From: Oscillospiraceae bacterium
GTDB lineage: Bacteria > Bacillota > Clostridia > Oscillospirales > Oscillospiraceae
NCBI GenBank assembly: GCA_024404315.1
Contig: JAKSQD010000001.1
Location: 54,894 to 118,893, forward strand
Direction of reading: 5' to 3'
Length of the DNA: 64,000 bases
Shown here: positions 32,837 to 41,089 of the stretch, piece by piece
Numbering within the stretch: position 1 is the first letter of the stretch
How the letters are laid out: every line of letters begins with the position of its first letter
Notes under the pieces: generated by a model
What the model saw: the letters and a program-made list of their open reading frames with translations, nothing else
The model's database searches: none
What the model was told of the DNA's origin: nothing
Position numbers and translations under genes: made by a program

Positions 32837-33376
32837 TCAGTAGTTCTCCTTGCGAACCTCGAAATAGCTCTGGGGATGCGCACAGACGGGGCAAACCTTG
32901 GGTGCGGTAGTACCGACCACGAGATGACCGCAGTTGCGGCACTCCCAAACCTGAACGCCGCTCTTCTCGAAGACCTGCTTGGTCTCGATGTTGTTCAGCA
33001 GGGCACGATAACGCTCCTCATGCTCCTTCTCGATGGCGGCAACGCCACGGAAACGGGCAGCCAGAGCCTGGAAGCCCTCTTCCTCTGCCTCACGAGCCAT
33101 ACGCTCGTACATGTCGGTCCACTCGGCGTTCTCACCGGCTGCGGCTGCGGCCAGGTTCTCCTCGGTGGTGCCGAGGCCGCCCAGTTCCTTGAACCACAGC
33201 TTGGCGTGCTCCTTCTCGTTGTCAGCGGTCTTCAGGAACAGTTCAGCAATCTGCTCATAACCGGCTTTCTTTGCGACAGATGCAAAATAAGTATACTTGT
33301 TGCGAGCCTGGGATTCGCCGGCGAAAGCTTCCATCAGGTTCTGCTCGGTCTTGGTGCCTGCATATTTGTTAGCCAT
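32837..33376 (-). CDS. rbr: Rubrerythrin
   Basis: This 179-residue diiron peroxidase protects anaerobes against hydrogen peroxide. The N-terminal ferritin-like four-helix domain has [17 protein letters not shown] and [11 protein letters not shown], and a later E-x2-H in [11 protein letters not shown], giving the diiron ligands. The C-terminal rubredoxin domain has [10 protein letters not shown] and [12 protein letters not shown] for one iron. The start at 33376 follows AGGAGGATATTGATT. It has a near-consensus promoter and its own terminator, so it is monocistronic. Its presence supports an anaerobic lifestyle. Confidence 0.96.
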   Translation of the reverse strand: MANKYAGTKTEQNLMEAFAGESQARNKYTYFASVAKKAGYEQIAELFLKTADNEKEHAKLWFKELGGLGTTEENLAAAAAGENAEWTDMYERMAREAEEEGFQALAARFRGVAAIEKEHEERYRALLNNIETKQVFEKSGVQVWECRNCGHLVVGTTAPKVCPVCAHPQSYFEVRKENY

Positions 33377-33485
33377 AATCAATATCCTCCTAAAATGTAT
33401 CAATTTGATGTGATACCAAACAGCATTTCCCCTTCTTTCCGCAGCAAAAAGAAGGGAAACGCCATGTATTCCTCACATTATTAAC

Positions 33486-33514
33486 AGGATAGACCTCTTC
33501 CCATCCTTTGTCAA
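33486..33514 (-). promoter_or_regulatory. Rubrerythrin promoter
   Basis: On the minus strand TTGACA (33514-33509), a 17-base spacer and TATCCT (33491-33486), about 110 bases before the start codon. No PerR-like box was recognised. Confidence 0.65.
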
Positions 33515-33864
33515 GGTATTCCAAGCAAAATTTCCAAAAATCTAACATTTGACCTCTTTTGTTTTTGCGTCGCAAGAACCCGAAGCGAGAAAAAGGGAGC
33601 TTTGAGGCTTGTCAAAACACTCCGTAAATAGAAGCTTTTCTGTTTTTATTCCGAAGGCTGCTACGCCTTTTTGAAAACCTTTTTCATCAATTTCATACAT
33701 GTGGGCATAGCCTCTCCACAAAAGCACCCAAATATTTTAATTCTGAAAAAAAATTTTCAAAAGTGGTTGAAATTCCAATTTCCTTTTGTCTTTTATCGTC
33801 AAAACGCACAAAAATACCGTCGAATTCCCAGCGGTATTTAAGCTTTGCGTGGCTGGGATTGTTA

Positions 33865-33893
33865 TTGACTTTTCTATGAAATTTAGATAAGAT
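33865..33893 (+). promoter_or_regulatory. pckA promoter
   Basis: TTGACT (33865-33870), a 17-base spacer and TAAGAT (33888-33893), 66 bases before the start codon. Confidence 0.7.
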
Positions 33894-33959
33894 TATAAAT
33901 GTGAGTGACGGAAACGTCTGTATGAAAACACAAATATTTTGGAAAGAGGTAATCATACT

Positions 33960-35570
33960 ATGGCAATCGATCTGAACAAGTATGGCATCGTCGGCACCAC
34001 CGAAGTTGTCCACAACCCTTCCTATGAGCTCTGCTTCGAGGAAGAGACCAAGGCAGGTCTGGAGGGCTTCGAGGTCGGTCAGGAGACCGAGCTGGGTGCC
34101 GTTAATGTCATGACCGGTATCTACACCGGCCGTTCCCCCAAGGACAAGTTCATTGTCATGGACGAGAACTCCAAGGACACCGTTTGGTGGACCACCGATG
34201 GCTATAAAAACGACAACCACCCCGCTTCTGAGGCTACTTGGGCTGCTGTGAAGGACATCGCTGTGAAGGAGCTGTCCAACAAACGTCTGTTCGTTGTTGA
34301 CGCTTTCTGCGGCGCTAACAAGGATACCCGCATGGCTATCCGTTTCATCGTGGAAGTGGCATGGCAGGCACACTTCATCAAGAACATGTTCATCATCCCC
34401 ACCGAGGAGGAGCTGGCCAACTTCGAGCCTGACTTCATCGTCTACAACGCTTCCAAGGCTAAGGTTGAGAACTACAAGGAGCTGGGTCTGAACTCCGAGA
34501 CCTGCGTCGCCTTCAACATCACCTCCCGTGAGCAGGTCATCATCAACACCTGGTACGGCGGCGAGATGAAGAAGGGCATGTTCTCCATGATGAACTACTA
34601 CCTGCCCCTGAAGGGCATTGCTGCTATGCACTGCTCCGCCAACACCGACATGAACGGCGAGAACACCGCTATCTTCTTCGGTCTGTCCGGCACCGGCAAG
34701 ACCACCCTGTCCACCGACCCCAAGCGTCTGCTGATCGGCGACGACGAGCACGGCTGGGACGACAACGGCGTCTTCAACTTCGAGGGCGGCTGCTATGCTA
34801 AGGTCATCAACCTGGACAAGGATTCTGAGCCCGACATCTACAACGCCATCAAGCGCAACGCTCTGCTGGAGAACGTCACCGTTGATGAGAACGGCAAGCT
34901 GGATTTCTGCGACAAGTCCGTGACCGAGAACACCCGTGTCTCCTACCCCATCGACCACATCGAGAAGATCGTCAAGAACGTCAGCCCTGTCTCCGCTGGC
35001 CCCGCTGCTAAGAACGTCATCTTCCTGTCCGCTGACGCTTTCGGCGTTCTGCCTCCTGTCTCCATCCTGACCGCTGACCAGACTCAGTATTACTTCCTGT
35101 CCGGCTTCACCGCAAAGCTGGCTGGCACCGAGCGTGGCATCACCGAGCCCACCCCCACCTTCTCCGCTTGCTTCGGCCAGGCCTTCCTGGAGCTGCATCC
35201 CACCAAGTACGCTGAGGAGCTGGTCAAGAGAATGGAGCTCTCCGGCGCTAAGGCTTACCTGGTCAACACCGGCTGGAACGGCACCGGCAAGCGTATCTCC
35301 ATTAAGGATACCCGCGGCATCATTGACGCTATCCTGGGCGGCGCTATCCTGACTGCTCCCACCAAGACCATCCCCTACTTCAACTTCGAGGTTCCCACCG
35401 AGCTGCCCGGCGTTGATCCCGCCATCCTCGATCCTCGTGACACCTATGCTGATGCCGCTGATTGGGATAAGAAGGCTGTCGATCTGGCTGGCCGCTTCAT
35501 CAAGAACTTTGCTAAGTACACCACCAATGAGGCTGGTAAGGCTCTGGTTCCCGCTGGTCCCCAGCTGTAA
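33960..35570 (+). CDS. pckA: Phosphoenolpyruvate carboxykinase (ATP)
   Basis: The 536-residue enzyme interconverts oxaloacetate and PEP with ATP/ADP. In fermenting anaerobes it often runs toward oxaloacetate. Motifs are the substrate loop TGRSPKDKF, the kinase P-loop [20 protein letters not shown] and the C-terminal [23 protein letters not shown]. The start at 33960 follows GAAAGAGGTAATCATACT. Codon use is extremely biased (AAC, GGC, ATC, CTG, GAG), so the enzyme is likely one of the most abundant encoded here. A strong terminator follows, making it monocistronic. Confidence 0.97.
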   Translation: MAIDLNKYGIVGTTEVVHNPSYELCFEEETKAGLEGFEVGQETELGAVNVMTGIYTGRSPKDKFIVMDENSKDTVWWTTDGYKNDNHPASEATWAAVKDIAVKELSNKRLFVVDAFCGANKDTRMAIRFIVEVAWQAHFIKNMFIIPTEEELANFEPDFIVYNASKAKVENYKELGLNSETCVAFNITSREQVIINTWYGGEMKKGMFSMMNYYLPLKGIAAMHCSANTDMNGENTAIFFGLSGTGKTTLSTDPKRLLIGDDEHGWDDNGVFNFEGGCYAKVINLDKDSEPDIYNAIKRNALLENVTVDENGKLDFCDKSVTENTRVSYPIDHIEKIVKNVSPVSAGPAAKNVIFLSADAFGVLPPVSILTADQTQYYFLSGFTAKLAGTERGITEPTPTFSACFGQAFLELHPTKYAEELVKRMELSGAKAYLVNTGWNGTGKRISIKDTRGIIDAILGGAILTAPTKTIPYFNFEVPTELPGVDPAILDPRDTYADAADWDKKAVDLAGRFIKNFAKYTTNEAGKALVPAGPQL

Positions 35571-35607
35571 TCAGAAGGTTCTTCTGAACAAAACCGTATG
35601 ACTTTTT

Positions 35608-35641
35608 GAGGCGTAGCTCTTCGGGGCTGCGCCTCTTTTTT
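35608..35641 (+). terminator. Terminator after pckA
   Basis: GAGGCGTAGC pairs with GGCTGCGCCTC around TCTTCG, followed by six T. Confidence 0.9.
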
Positions 35642-35676
35642 GCCGCCTCTCTCCATATGCCGAACCATTCCCTCTC

Positions 35677-35705
35677 TTGCGCCGGTTGAACAGATGTTGT
35701 ATAAT
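35677..35705 (+). promoter_or_regulatory. dnaE promoter
   Basis: TTGCGC (35677-35682), a 17-base spacer and a perfect TATAAT (35700-35705), 81 bases before the start codon. Confidence 0.65.
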
Positions 35706-35786
35706 GAAGCTGGTTTGTTAGAGCTTTTTTCTCTGACCAGTTTTCGTCTTCTTTTTTCCACTCCGAATCCACTTTGAGGTGTTGTT

Positions 35787-38700
35787 ATGTCCTTTGTTCA
35801 TCTTCACGTCCACTCTGAATTTTCCCTGCTGGACGGTGCTTGCCGCATCACCGGTCTTGTTCAGCGGGTTAAGGAATTGGGGCAAAGCGCTGTGGCCATC
35901 ACAGACCACGGCAATATGTACGGCGTGGTGGATTTTTACCGTGCCTGCCAGTCCGAAGGCATCAAGCCCATCATCGGCTGTGAGGTATATGTGGCTCCCC
36001 GCACCCGGTTCGACAAGGTGAGCAAAGAGCTGGACGGCGAAGCTCGACATCTGGTTCTTCTGTGCCGGAACGAGGAGGGCTACCGCAACCTCTCCTATAT
36101 GGTTTCTCAGGCCAACATAGAGGGCTTCTACAACCGCCCCAGAATCGACCTGGATCTTTTGCGAGAGCACCATCACGGTCTGATTGCCCTTTCCGCTTGT
36201 CTGGCGGGTGAGCTGCCCCGCATGTTGACCCAAGGCCGCTATGAGGAGGCCAAAAGCCATGCCCTGATGATGCAAGAGGTGATGGGCGAGGGAAACTACT
36301 ATTTGGAGCTTCAAGACCACGGCATCCCCAGTCAAAAGCCAGTCAATGACAGCCTGATTCGCATTCACCGGGAAACCGGTATCCCTCTGGTGGCCACCAA
36401 CGACGTACATTACCTGACGCAAGAGGATGCTCAGGCGCAGGACGTTCTCATGTGCGTGCAGATGGGCAAAACCCTGGACGATCCCGGGCGAATGCGCTTT
36501 GAGACCGACCAGTTTTACATCAAGAGCGAAGAGGAAATGCGCTCGCTCTTCCCGGAGCTTCCAGAGGCCATTGCAAATACCGCTCGCATCGCCGAGCAAT
36601 GCGAAATGGAATTTGAGTTCGGCCACTACCACCTGCCGGAGTTCAAGTACCCCGACGGTTACACCGCCGAGACACTGTTTGCCGAGCAGTGCGAAACCGG
36701 CTTCCGAAAGCGATATCCCACCAACCCAGAAGGCTATCACGCCCGCTTGGTTTATGAGATGGACATGATTTCCAAATTGGGATTTGTGGATTATTTCCTG
36801 ATTGTAGCGGATTTTGTCAACTTTGCCAAGGATAGCGGCATTCCCGTCGGCCCGGGACGTGGCTCCGCCGCCGGTTCAATGGTGGCCTACTGCATGGAAA
36901 TCACCGATGTGGATCCCATGAAGTACGACCTCTACTTTGAGCGCTTCCTGAACCCGGAGCGTGTCACCATGCCGGATATTGACATGGACTTTTGTTACCG
37001 CCGCAGAGGCGAGGTAATCGACTATGTGAACCGCCGTTATGGGAGCGACCATGTGGCGCAGATTGTCACCTTTGGCACCATGGCCGCCCGTGGTGTCATC
37101 CGGGATGTCGCCCGTGTGATGGGCATTCCCTATGGCGACGCCGACCAAATCTCCAAGCTCATTCCGACCACGCTTCATATCACCCTGGACGATGCGTTGG
37201 AGCTTTCCAAGGAGCTGCGGGATAAATATGACGCTGACCCCCGTATCAAAGAGCTGATTGACACCAGCCGAAAAATCGAGGGAATGCCCCGCCACGCCTC
37301 CAAACACGCCGCAGGCGTGGTCATCACCCGTCGTCCGGTTTATGAATACGTCCCTCTGGCTCGCAACGACGAGAGCATTGTCACGCAGTACATCATGACC
37401 ACCCTGGAAGAGCTGGGTCTGCTGAAAATGGACTTCCTGGGGCTGCGAAACCTCACCATTCTGGACGATGCACAACAGCTCATCCGGCGAAAAGTACCGG
37501 ATTTCGACCTGAACCACCTGCCCGAAAACGACCCCGGCGTGTTTAAAATGATTCAGGATGGACATACTTCCGGTGTGTTTCAGATGGAATCCGCCGGCAT
37601 GACCAGCGTCTGTGTTCAGATGAAGCCCACCACCATCGAAGACCTGACCGCTATCATCGCTCTGTATCGTCCCGGCCCGATGGAGTCCATCCCCAAGTTC
37701 ATCCAGAGCAAGCTCGACCCCTCTAAAATCAGCTATTTGCATCCTTCTCTGGAACCCATTTTGTCCGTGACCTACGGCTGCATCGTCTATCAGGAACAGG
37801 TCATGATGATCTTCCAACAGCTAGCGGGCTATTCTCTGGGCGGAGCGGACATGGTGCGCCGTGCCATTTCCAAAAAGAAGGCCAAGCAGATTCAACAGGA
37901 GGAAGAGGCGTTCCTTTATGGCGACCCGAAACGGGGAATTGTCGGCTGCATCGCAAACGGTATTCCAGAGGACACCGCAAAGGCCATTTACGGCCAGATT
38001 TATGACTTCGCCAACTACGCTTTCAACAAGGCTCATGCGGTGAGCTACGCAATCGTGGCCTATCAGACCGCTTATTTCAAGCACTATTTCCCTTGCGAAT
38101 ATATGGCCGCTCTGCTGACCAGTGTGCTGGATTCCAGCGAAAAGGTGGCAGAGTATATCTCCGCCTGCAAGGATATGGGAATTGCTCTGCTGGTGCCTGA
38201 TATCAACGATTCCGAGGCGGATTTTTCCGTTTCCGGCGAAAACATCCGCTTTGGTCTGGCCGCCATCAAGGGCGTGGGACGGAATCTGGTGGAAAAAATT
38301 GTCCAGGAACGAAGAGAAAACGGCAGATTCGGCAGCTTTCAGGATTTTTGTCAGCGCTGCTTTGATTTTGATTTGAACCGCCGTGCGCTGGAAAATATGA
38401 TTAAATGCGGCTGCTTCGACTGCATGAGCGCCAGACGCAGCCAGCTCATAAAGGTGATGAATGCGGTCATGGACGGCATCTCCAGCGCCAGAAAGAACAA
38501 TCTGGAGGGGCAGTTTGACCTCTTCGCCAGCATGAGTAGTGGGAGCGAGGATATCCCCATCCAAGAGGTTCCTCTGCCCAACCTCCCCGAGTTCAGTCTG
38601 GGAGAACGAATGGCCATGGAGCGGGAAACCACCGGCCTTTATCTCTCCGGCCATCCGATGGATCAATACCGGGAGACCGCCAGAAAAAGCAACGCCGCCC

Positions 38701-39359
38701 CCATTGGCGCTGTGTTGAGCGATTTTGCCCAGGAAACCGGCTCGGAGCTCTACCACGATGACCAGCGCATCCGCATGGCGGGCATCGTCACTGCCATTCG
38801 GCGCAAGACCTCCAAAAACAACTCTATTTTCGCCTATGTGACGTTGGAGGACGACACCAGCTCCATGGAACTGCTGTGCTTCGCCCGAGCGCTGGAAGAG
38901 GCAGGTCCTCTCCTCCAGGAGGGAAAGGCCGTTTTGGTGGTGGGTCGTATCTCCGTTCGGGACGAAAAAGCCCCTCAACTGCTGGTAGATCGGGTGTATT
39001 CTCTGGAAAACGGCCCTGTTCCCGAGGAGCGCCGCCTGGATTGGCCCATCTCCCGGCGAGGCTTGAGCAATTCTCAATATCCTTCTGATTTTGACGCTCC
39101 TCCCCCAGAGGGAGACAGCATTTATCAGCGACCCATTCAGCCGCCTCAACGCACCCGCTTGTTTGTACAGGTTCCCGACATGAACTGTCACGAGGTGAAA
39201 AAAATCCGTCAGTTTCTTGTCATGTTCCCCGGCAATGACCAGCTTGTTATCTGCGACGCTTCCACCCGCAAACGCTATGGCATCTCCTGCCAGGTTCACC
39301 CCTCCTTGGTGCGGGCGGTGGAAAAGCTGGTGGGACAACCGCACATCGCCCTTCGCTAA
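35787..39359 (+). CDS. dnaE: DNA polymerase III subunit alpha, DnaE type
   Basis: This 1190-residue replicative polymerase has an N-terminal PHP domain (HLHVHSEFSLLDG, ITDHGNMYG) and the C-family catalytic core. The metal aspartates are in PDIDMDFCYRRR at about residues 397-401, preceded by GPGRGSAAGSMVAYC. A helix-hairpin-helix region and an OB-fold (RIRMAGIVTAIRRKTSKNNSIFAYVTLED) lie toward the C terminus. It lacks a 3'-5' exonuclease insertion, so it is the DnaE rather than PolC class. The start at 35787 follows TTGAGGTGTTGTT. cls and polA follow at short spacing, so a dnaE-cls-polA run is likely. Confidence 0.97.
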   Translation: MSFVHLHVHSEFSLLDGACRITGLVQRVKELGQSAVAITDHGNMYGVVDFYRACQSEGIKPIIGCEVYVAPRTRFDKVSKELDGEARHLVLLCRNEEGYRNLSYMVSQANIEGFYNRPRIDLDLLREHHHGLIALSACLAGELPRMLTQGRYEEAKSHALMMQEVMGEGNYYLELQDHGIPSQKPVNDSLIRIHRETGIPLVATNDVHYLTQEDAQAQDVLMCVQMGKTLDDPGRMRFETDQFYIKSEEEMRSLFPELPEAIANTARIAEQCEMEFEFGHYHLPEFKYPDGYTAETLFAEQCETGFRKRYPTNPEGYHARLVYEMDMISKLGFVDYFLIVADFVNFAKDSGIPVGPGRGSAAGSMVAYCMEITDVDPMKYDLYFERFLNPERVTMPDIDMDFCYRRRGEVIDYVNRRYGSDHVAQIVTFGTMAARGVIRDVARVMGIPYGDADQISKLIPTTLHITLDDALELSKELRDKYDADPRIKELIDTSRKIEGMPRHASKHAAGVVITRRPVYEYVPLARNDESIVTQYIMTTLEELGLLKMDFLGLRNLTILDDAQQLIRRKVPDFDLNHLPENDPGVFKMIQDGHTSGVFQMESAGMTSVCVQMKPTTIEDLTAIIALYRPGPMESIPKFIQSKLDPSKISYLHPSLEPILSVTYGCIVYQEQVMMIFQQLAGYSLGGADMVRRAISKKKAKQIQQEEEAFLYGDPKRGIVGCIANGIPEDTAKAIYGQIYDFANYAFNKAHAVSYAIVAYQTAYFKHYFPCEYMAALLTSVLDSSEKVAEYISACKDMGIALLVPDINDSEADFSVSGENIRFGLAAIKGVGRNLVEKIVQERRENGRFGSFQDFCQRCFDFDLNRRALENMIKCGCFDCMSARRSQLIKVMNAVMDGISSARKNNLEGQFDLFASMSSGSEDIPIQEVPLPNLPEFSLGERMAMERETTGLYLSGHPMDQYRETARKSNAAPIGAVLSDFAQETGSELYHDDQRIRMAGIVTAIRRKTSKNNSIFAYVTLEDDTSSMELLCFARALEEAGPLLQEGKAVLVVGRISVRDEKAPQLLVDRVYSLENGPVPEERRLDWPISRRGLSNSQYPSDFDAPPPEGDSIYQRPIQPPQRTRLFVQVPDMNCHEVKKIRQFLVMFPGNDQLVICDASTRKRYGISCQVHPSLVRAVEKLVGQPHIALR

Positions 39360-39374
39360 ATTGCATTTTTTGCC

Positions 39375-41033
39375 ATGAAAAACGACTCCCTTCATCACTT
39401 CACCGAAACCACCAAAGAACAGTTTTCTCTTCACCTCAACCACGCAAAAGAAAAACTGGAACGACCCAAACAGAATATTTTTATGCGAATCGCTCGACTG
39501 ATGACGCACCGGTTAAGCATCTCGCTGGTGCTGATACTGGCTCAGTTCGCCATTTTGTTGAGCATGATTCTGTGGGGCGCAAAATACTATATTCTCTTTT
39601 CCTCTCTCTGTACCACGGTGAGCCTCTTGGCCATTCTCCATATCATCAGCAAGAATGGCCATCCTGATTACAAAATCGCCTGGATTATCCCGATTATGGC
39701 AATGCCCATTCTGGGCGGTATGCTCTATCTGCTCTTTGGCGGCAACTGGGCCAGTCAGCGCAGTTTGAAACGAATGAAGGGGCTGGAACAACTGCGGAGC
39801 AAGGCGTTGGAAAAGATCCAACTGGGAGAGCAAGCCTTCCCCGCCCTCTCCGTTCTGGAACGCACCAACCGGGAGGCCGCTGTGCAAAGCCGCTATATTC
39901 TGAACACCAGTTGTTGTCCGCCCCATGTAAATACAAAAAGCCTTTACTTTCCCTCCGGTGAGGAGTATTTCGCCCGTCTGCTGGAGGAGCTGAACAAGGC
40001 GAAAAAGTTCATTTTCATCCAATCTTTCATCATCATGGAAGGGGTGATGTGGGATTCCATCCTGGATATTCTGAAAAAAAAGGCCGCAGAGGGCGTGGAT
40101 GTCCGGGTGATCTATGATGATGTGGGCTGTATCTTTACCCTTCCCGTTCGCTATGCCCAAACACTCCGAGATTTCGGCATTCGCTGCGCCGTCTTCAATC
40201 CCTTTGTGCCTGTCATTTCTTTGCATCTGAACAACCGGGATCACCGAAAGCTTTGCGTGATTGACGGTCATACCGGCTTTACGGGGGGCTTGAACCTTTC
40301 CGACGAATATATCAACCAGTGGAACCGCTTCGGTCACTGGAAGGACAGCGGCATTTTGCTCCACGGCGAAGCGGTTTGGAATCTGACGGCGATTTTCCTC
40401 TCCTGCTGGGTCTATACCACCGGTGTGGAGGAGGTGGATTATGAGCTTTACCGCCCCGACCACTATCACCAGGAGGCGTTTGGGTCAGACGGTATCATCC
40501 AGCCCTACACCTCCAATCCCGGTGATGATTCGGTCGGCTCCAGCGTGTATATGCACCTCATCAACCGTGCCAAGCGGTATCTCTATATCACAACTCCCTA
40601 TTTGGTGATTGATGACACCATGAACGATGCCCTTTGTGATGCCGCCCGCTCCGGCGTGGACGTTCGCATCATCACCCCTCACCACCCCGACAAACGCTAT
40701 GTGTTTGAGCTGACCCGTGCACATTATGTGCCGCTGCTGGAGGCCGGCGTTCAAATCTTCGAATATACCCCAGGGTTTATTCACGCCAAAACCTTTGTGG
40801 TAGACGATGAGTATGGTGTGGTGGGCACAGTGAATCTGGACTACCGCAGTCTTCACCTGCACTATGAGTGCGGCGTGTGGATGTATCACAGCTCGGCGGT
40901 GAAGGACATCCGCAAGGACTTTGAGCGCACCCAGCTGAAATGCCAAGCGGTGCAGCTGGACGAGGCAACCAAGCTCAACGGACTGAAAAAGCTCTACCGT
41001 GCGGTGCTGCGTGTGTTTGCGCCGCTGATGTAA
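39375..41033 (+). CDS. cls: Cardiolipin synthase
   Basis: The 552-residue membrane enzyme joins two phosphatidylglycerols, or a related pair, to make cardiolipin. Two to three N-terminal hydrophobic helices (about residues 45-125, with ISLVLILAQFAILLSMILWG) precede two phospholipase-D domains. Their HKD motifs are HRKLCVIDGHTGFTGGLN and HAKTFVVDDEYGVVGTVN, both complete. The start at 39375 lies 15 bases after dnaE but has no clear ribosome-binding site; a methionine at 39483 just before the first helix is an alternative. Slightly longer than typical because of the basic, glutamate-rich N terminus. Confidence 0.94.
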   Translation: MKNDSLHHFTETTKEQFSLHLNHAKEKLERPKQNIFMRIARLMTHRLSISLVLILAQFAILLSMILWGAKYYILFSSLCTTVSLLAILHIISKNGHPDYKIAWIIPIMAMPILGGMLYLLFGGNWASQRSLKRMKGLEQLRSKALEKIQLGEQAFPALSVLERTNREAAVQSRYILNTSCCPPHVNTKSLYFPSGEEYFARLLEELNKAKKFIFIQSFIIMEGVMWDSILDILKKKAAEGVDVRVIYDDVGCIFTLPVRYAQTLRDFGIRCAVFNPFVPVISLHLNNRDHRKLCVIDGHTGFTGGLNLSDEYINQWNRFGHWKDSGILLHGEAVWNLTAIFLSCWVYTTGVEEVDYELYRPDHYHQEAFGSDGIIQPYTSNPGDDSVGSSVYMHLINRAKRYLYITTPYLVIDDTMNDALCDAARSGVDVRIITPHHPDKRYVFELTRAHYVPLLEAGVQIFEYTPGFIHAKTFVVDDEYGVVGTVNLDYRSLHLHYECGVWMYHSSAVKDIRKDFERTQLKCQAVQLDEATKLNGLKKLYRAVLRVFAPLM

Positions 41034-41089
41034 CACTGGAACCCCTACTATTTTTACGCTCTTTGCGTTGAACAAATGAGGTCGATCAC

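Larger units (their letters stand above)
33377..33959. other. 583-base AT-rich intergenic region between rubrerythrin and pckA
   Basis: It holds the divergent promoters of rubrerythrin and pckA. A 61-codon frame on the minus strand (33542-33727) is AT-rich with no convincing neighbours or family, so it is not called. The rest shows no RNA gene or repeat that I can support. Confidence 0.5.

Noticed and set aside
33542-33727. 61-codon frame in the rubrerythrin-pckA gap
   Set aside because: Weak ribosome-binding context and no similarity I can recognise; it could be chance in AT-rich DNA, so it was left as a note only.
33693-35198. 501-codon open frame on the minus strand
   Set aside because: Antisense to pckA, whose extreme codon bias leaves the opposite frame open. 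Val/Gly/Asp-rich translation without motifs.
37821-39509. 562-codon open frame on the minus strand
   Set aside because: Antisense to the end of dnaE; no domain, no promoter, crosses the dnaE-cls junction.
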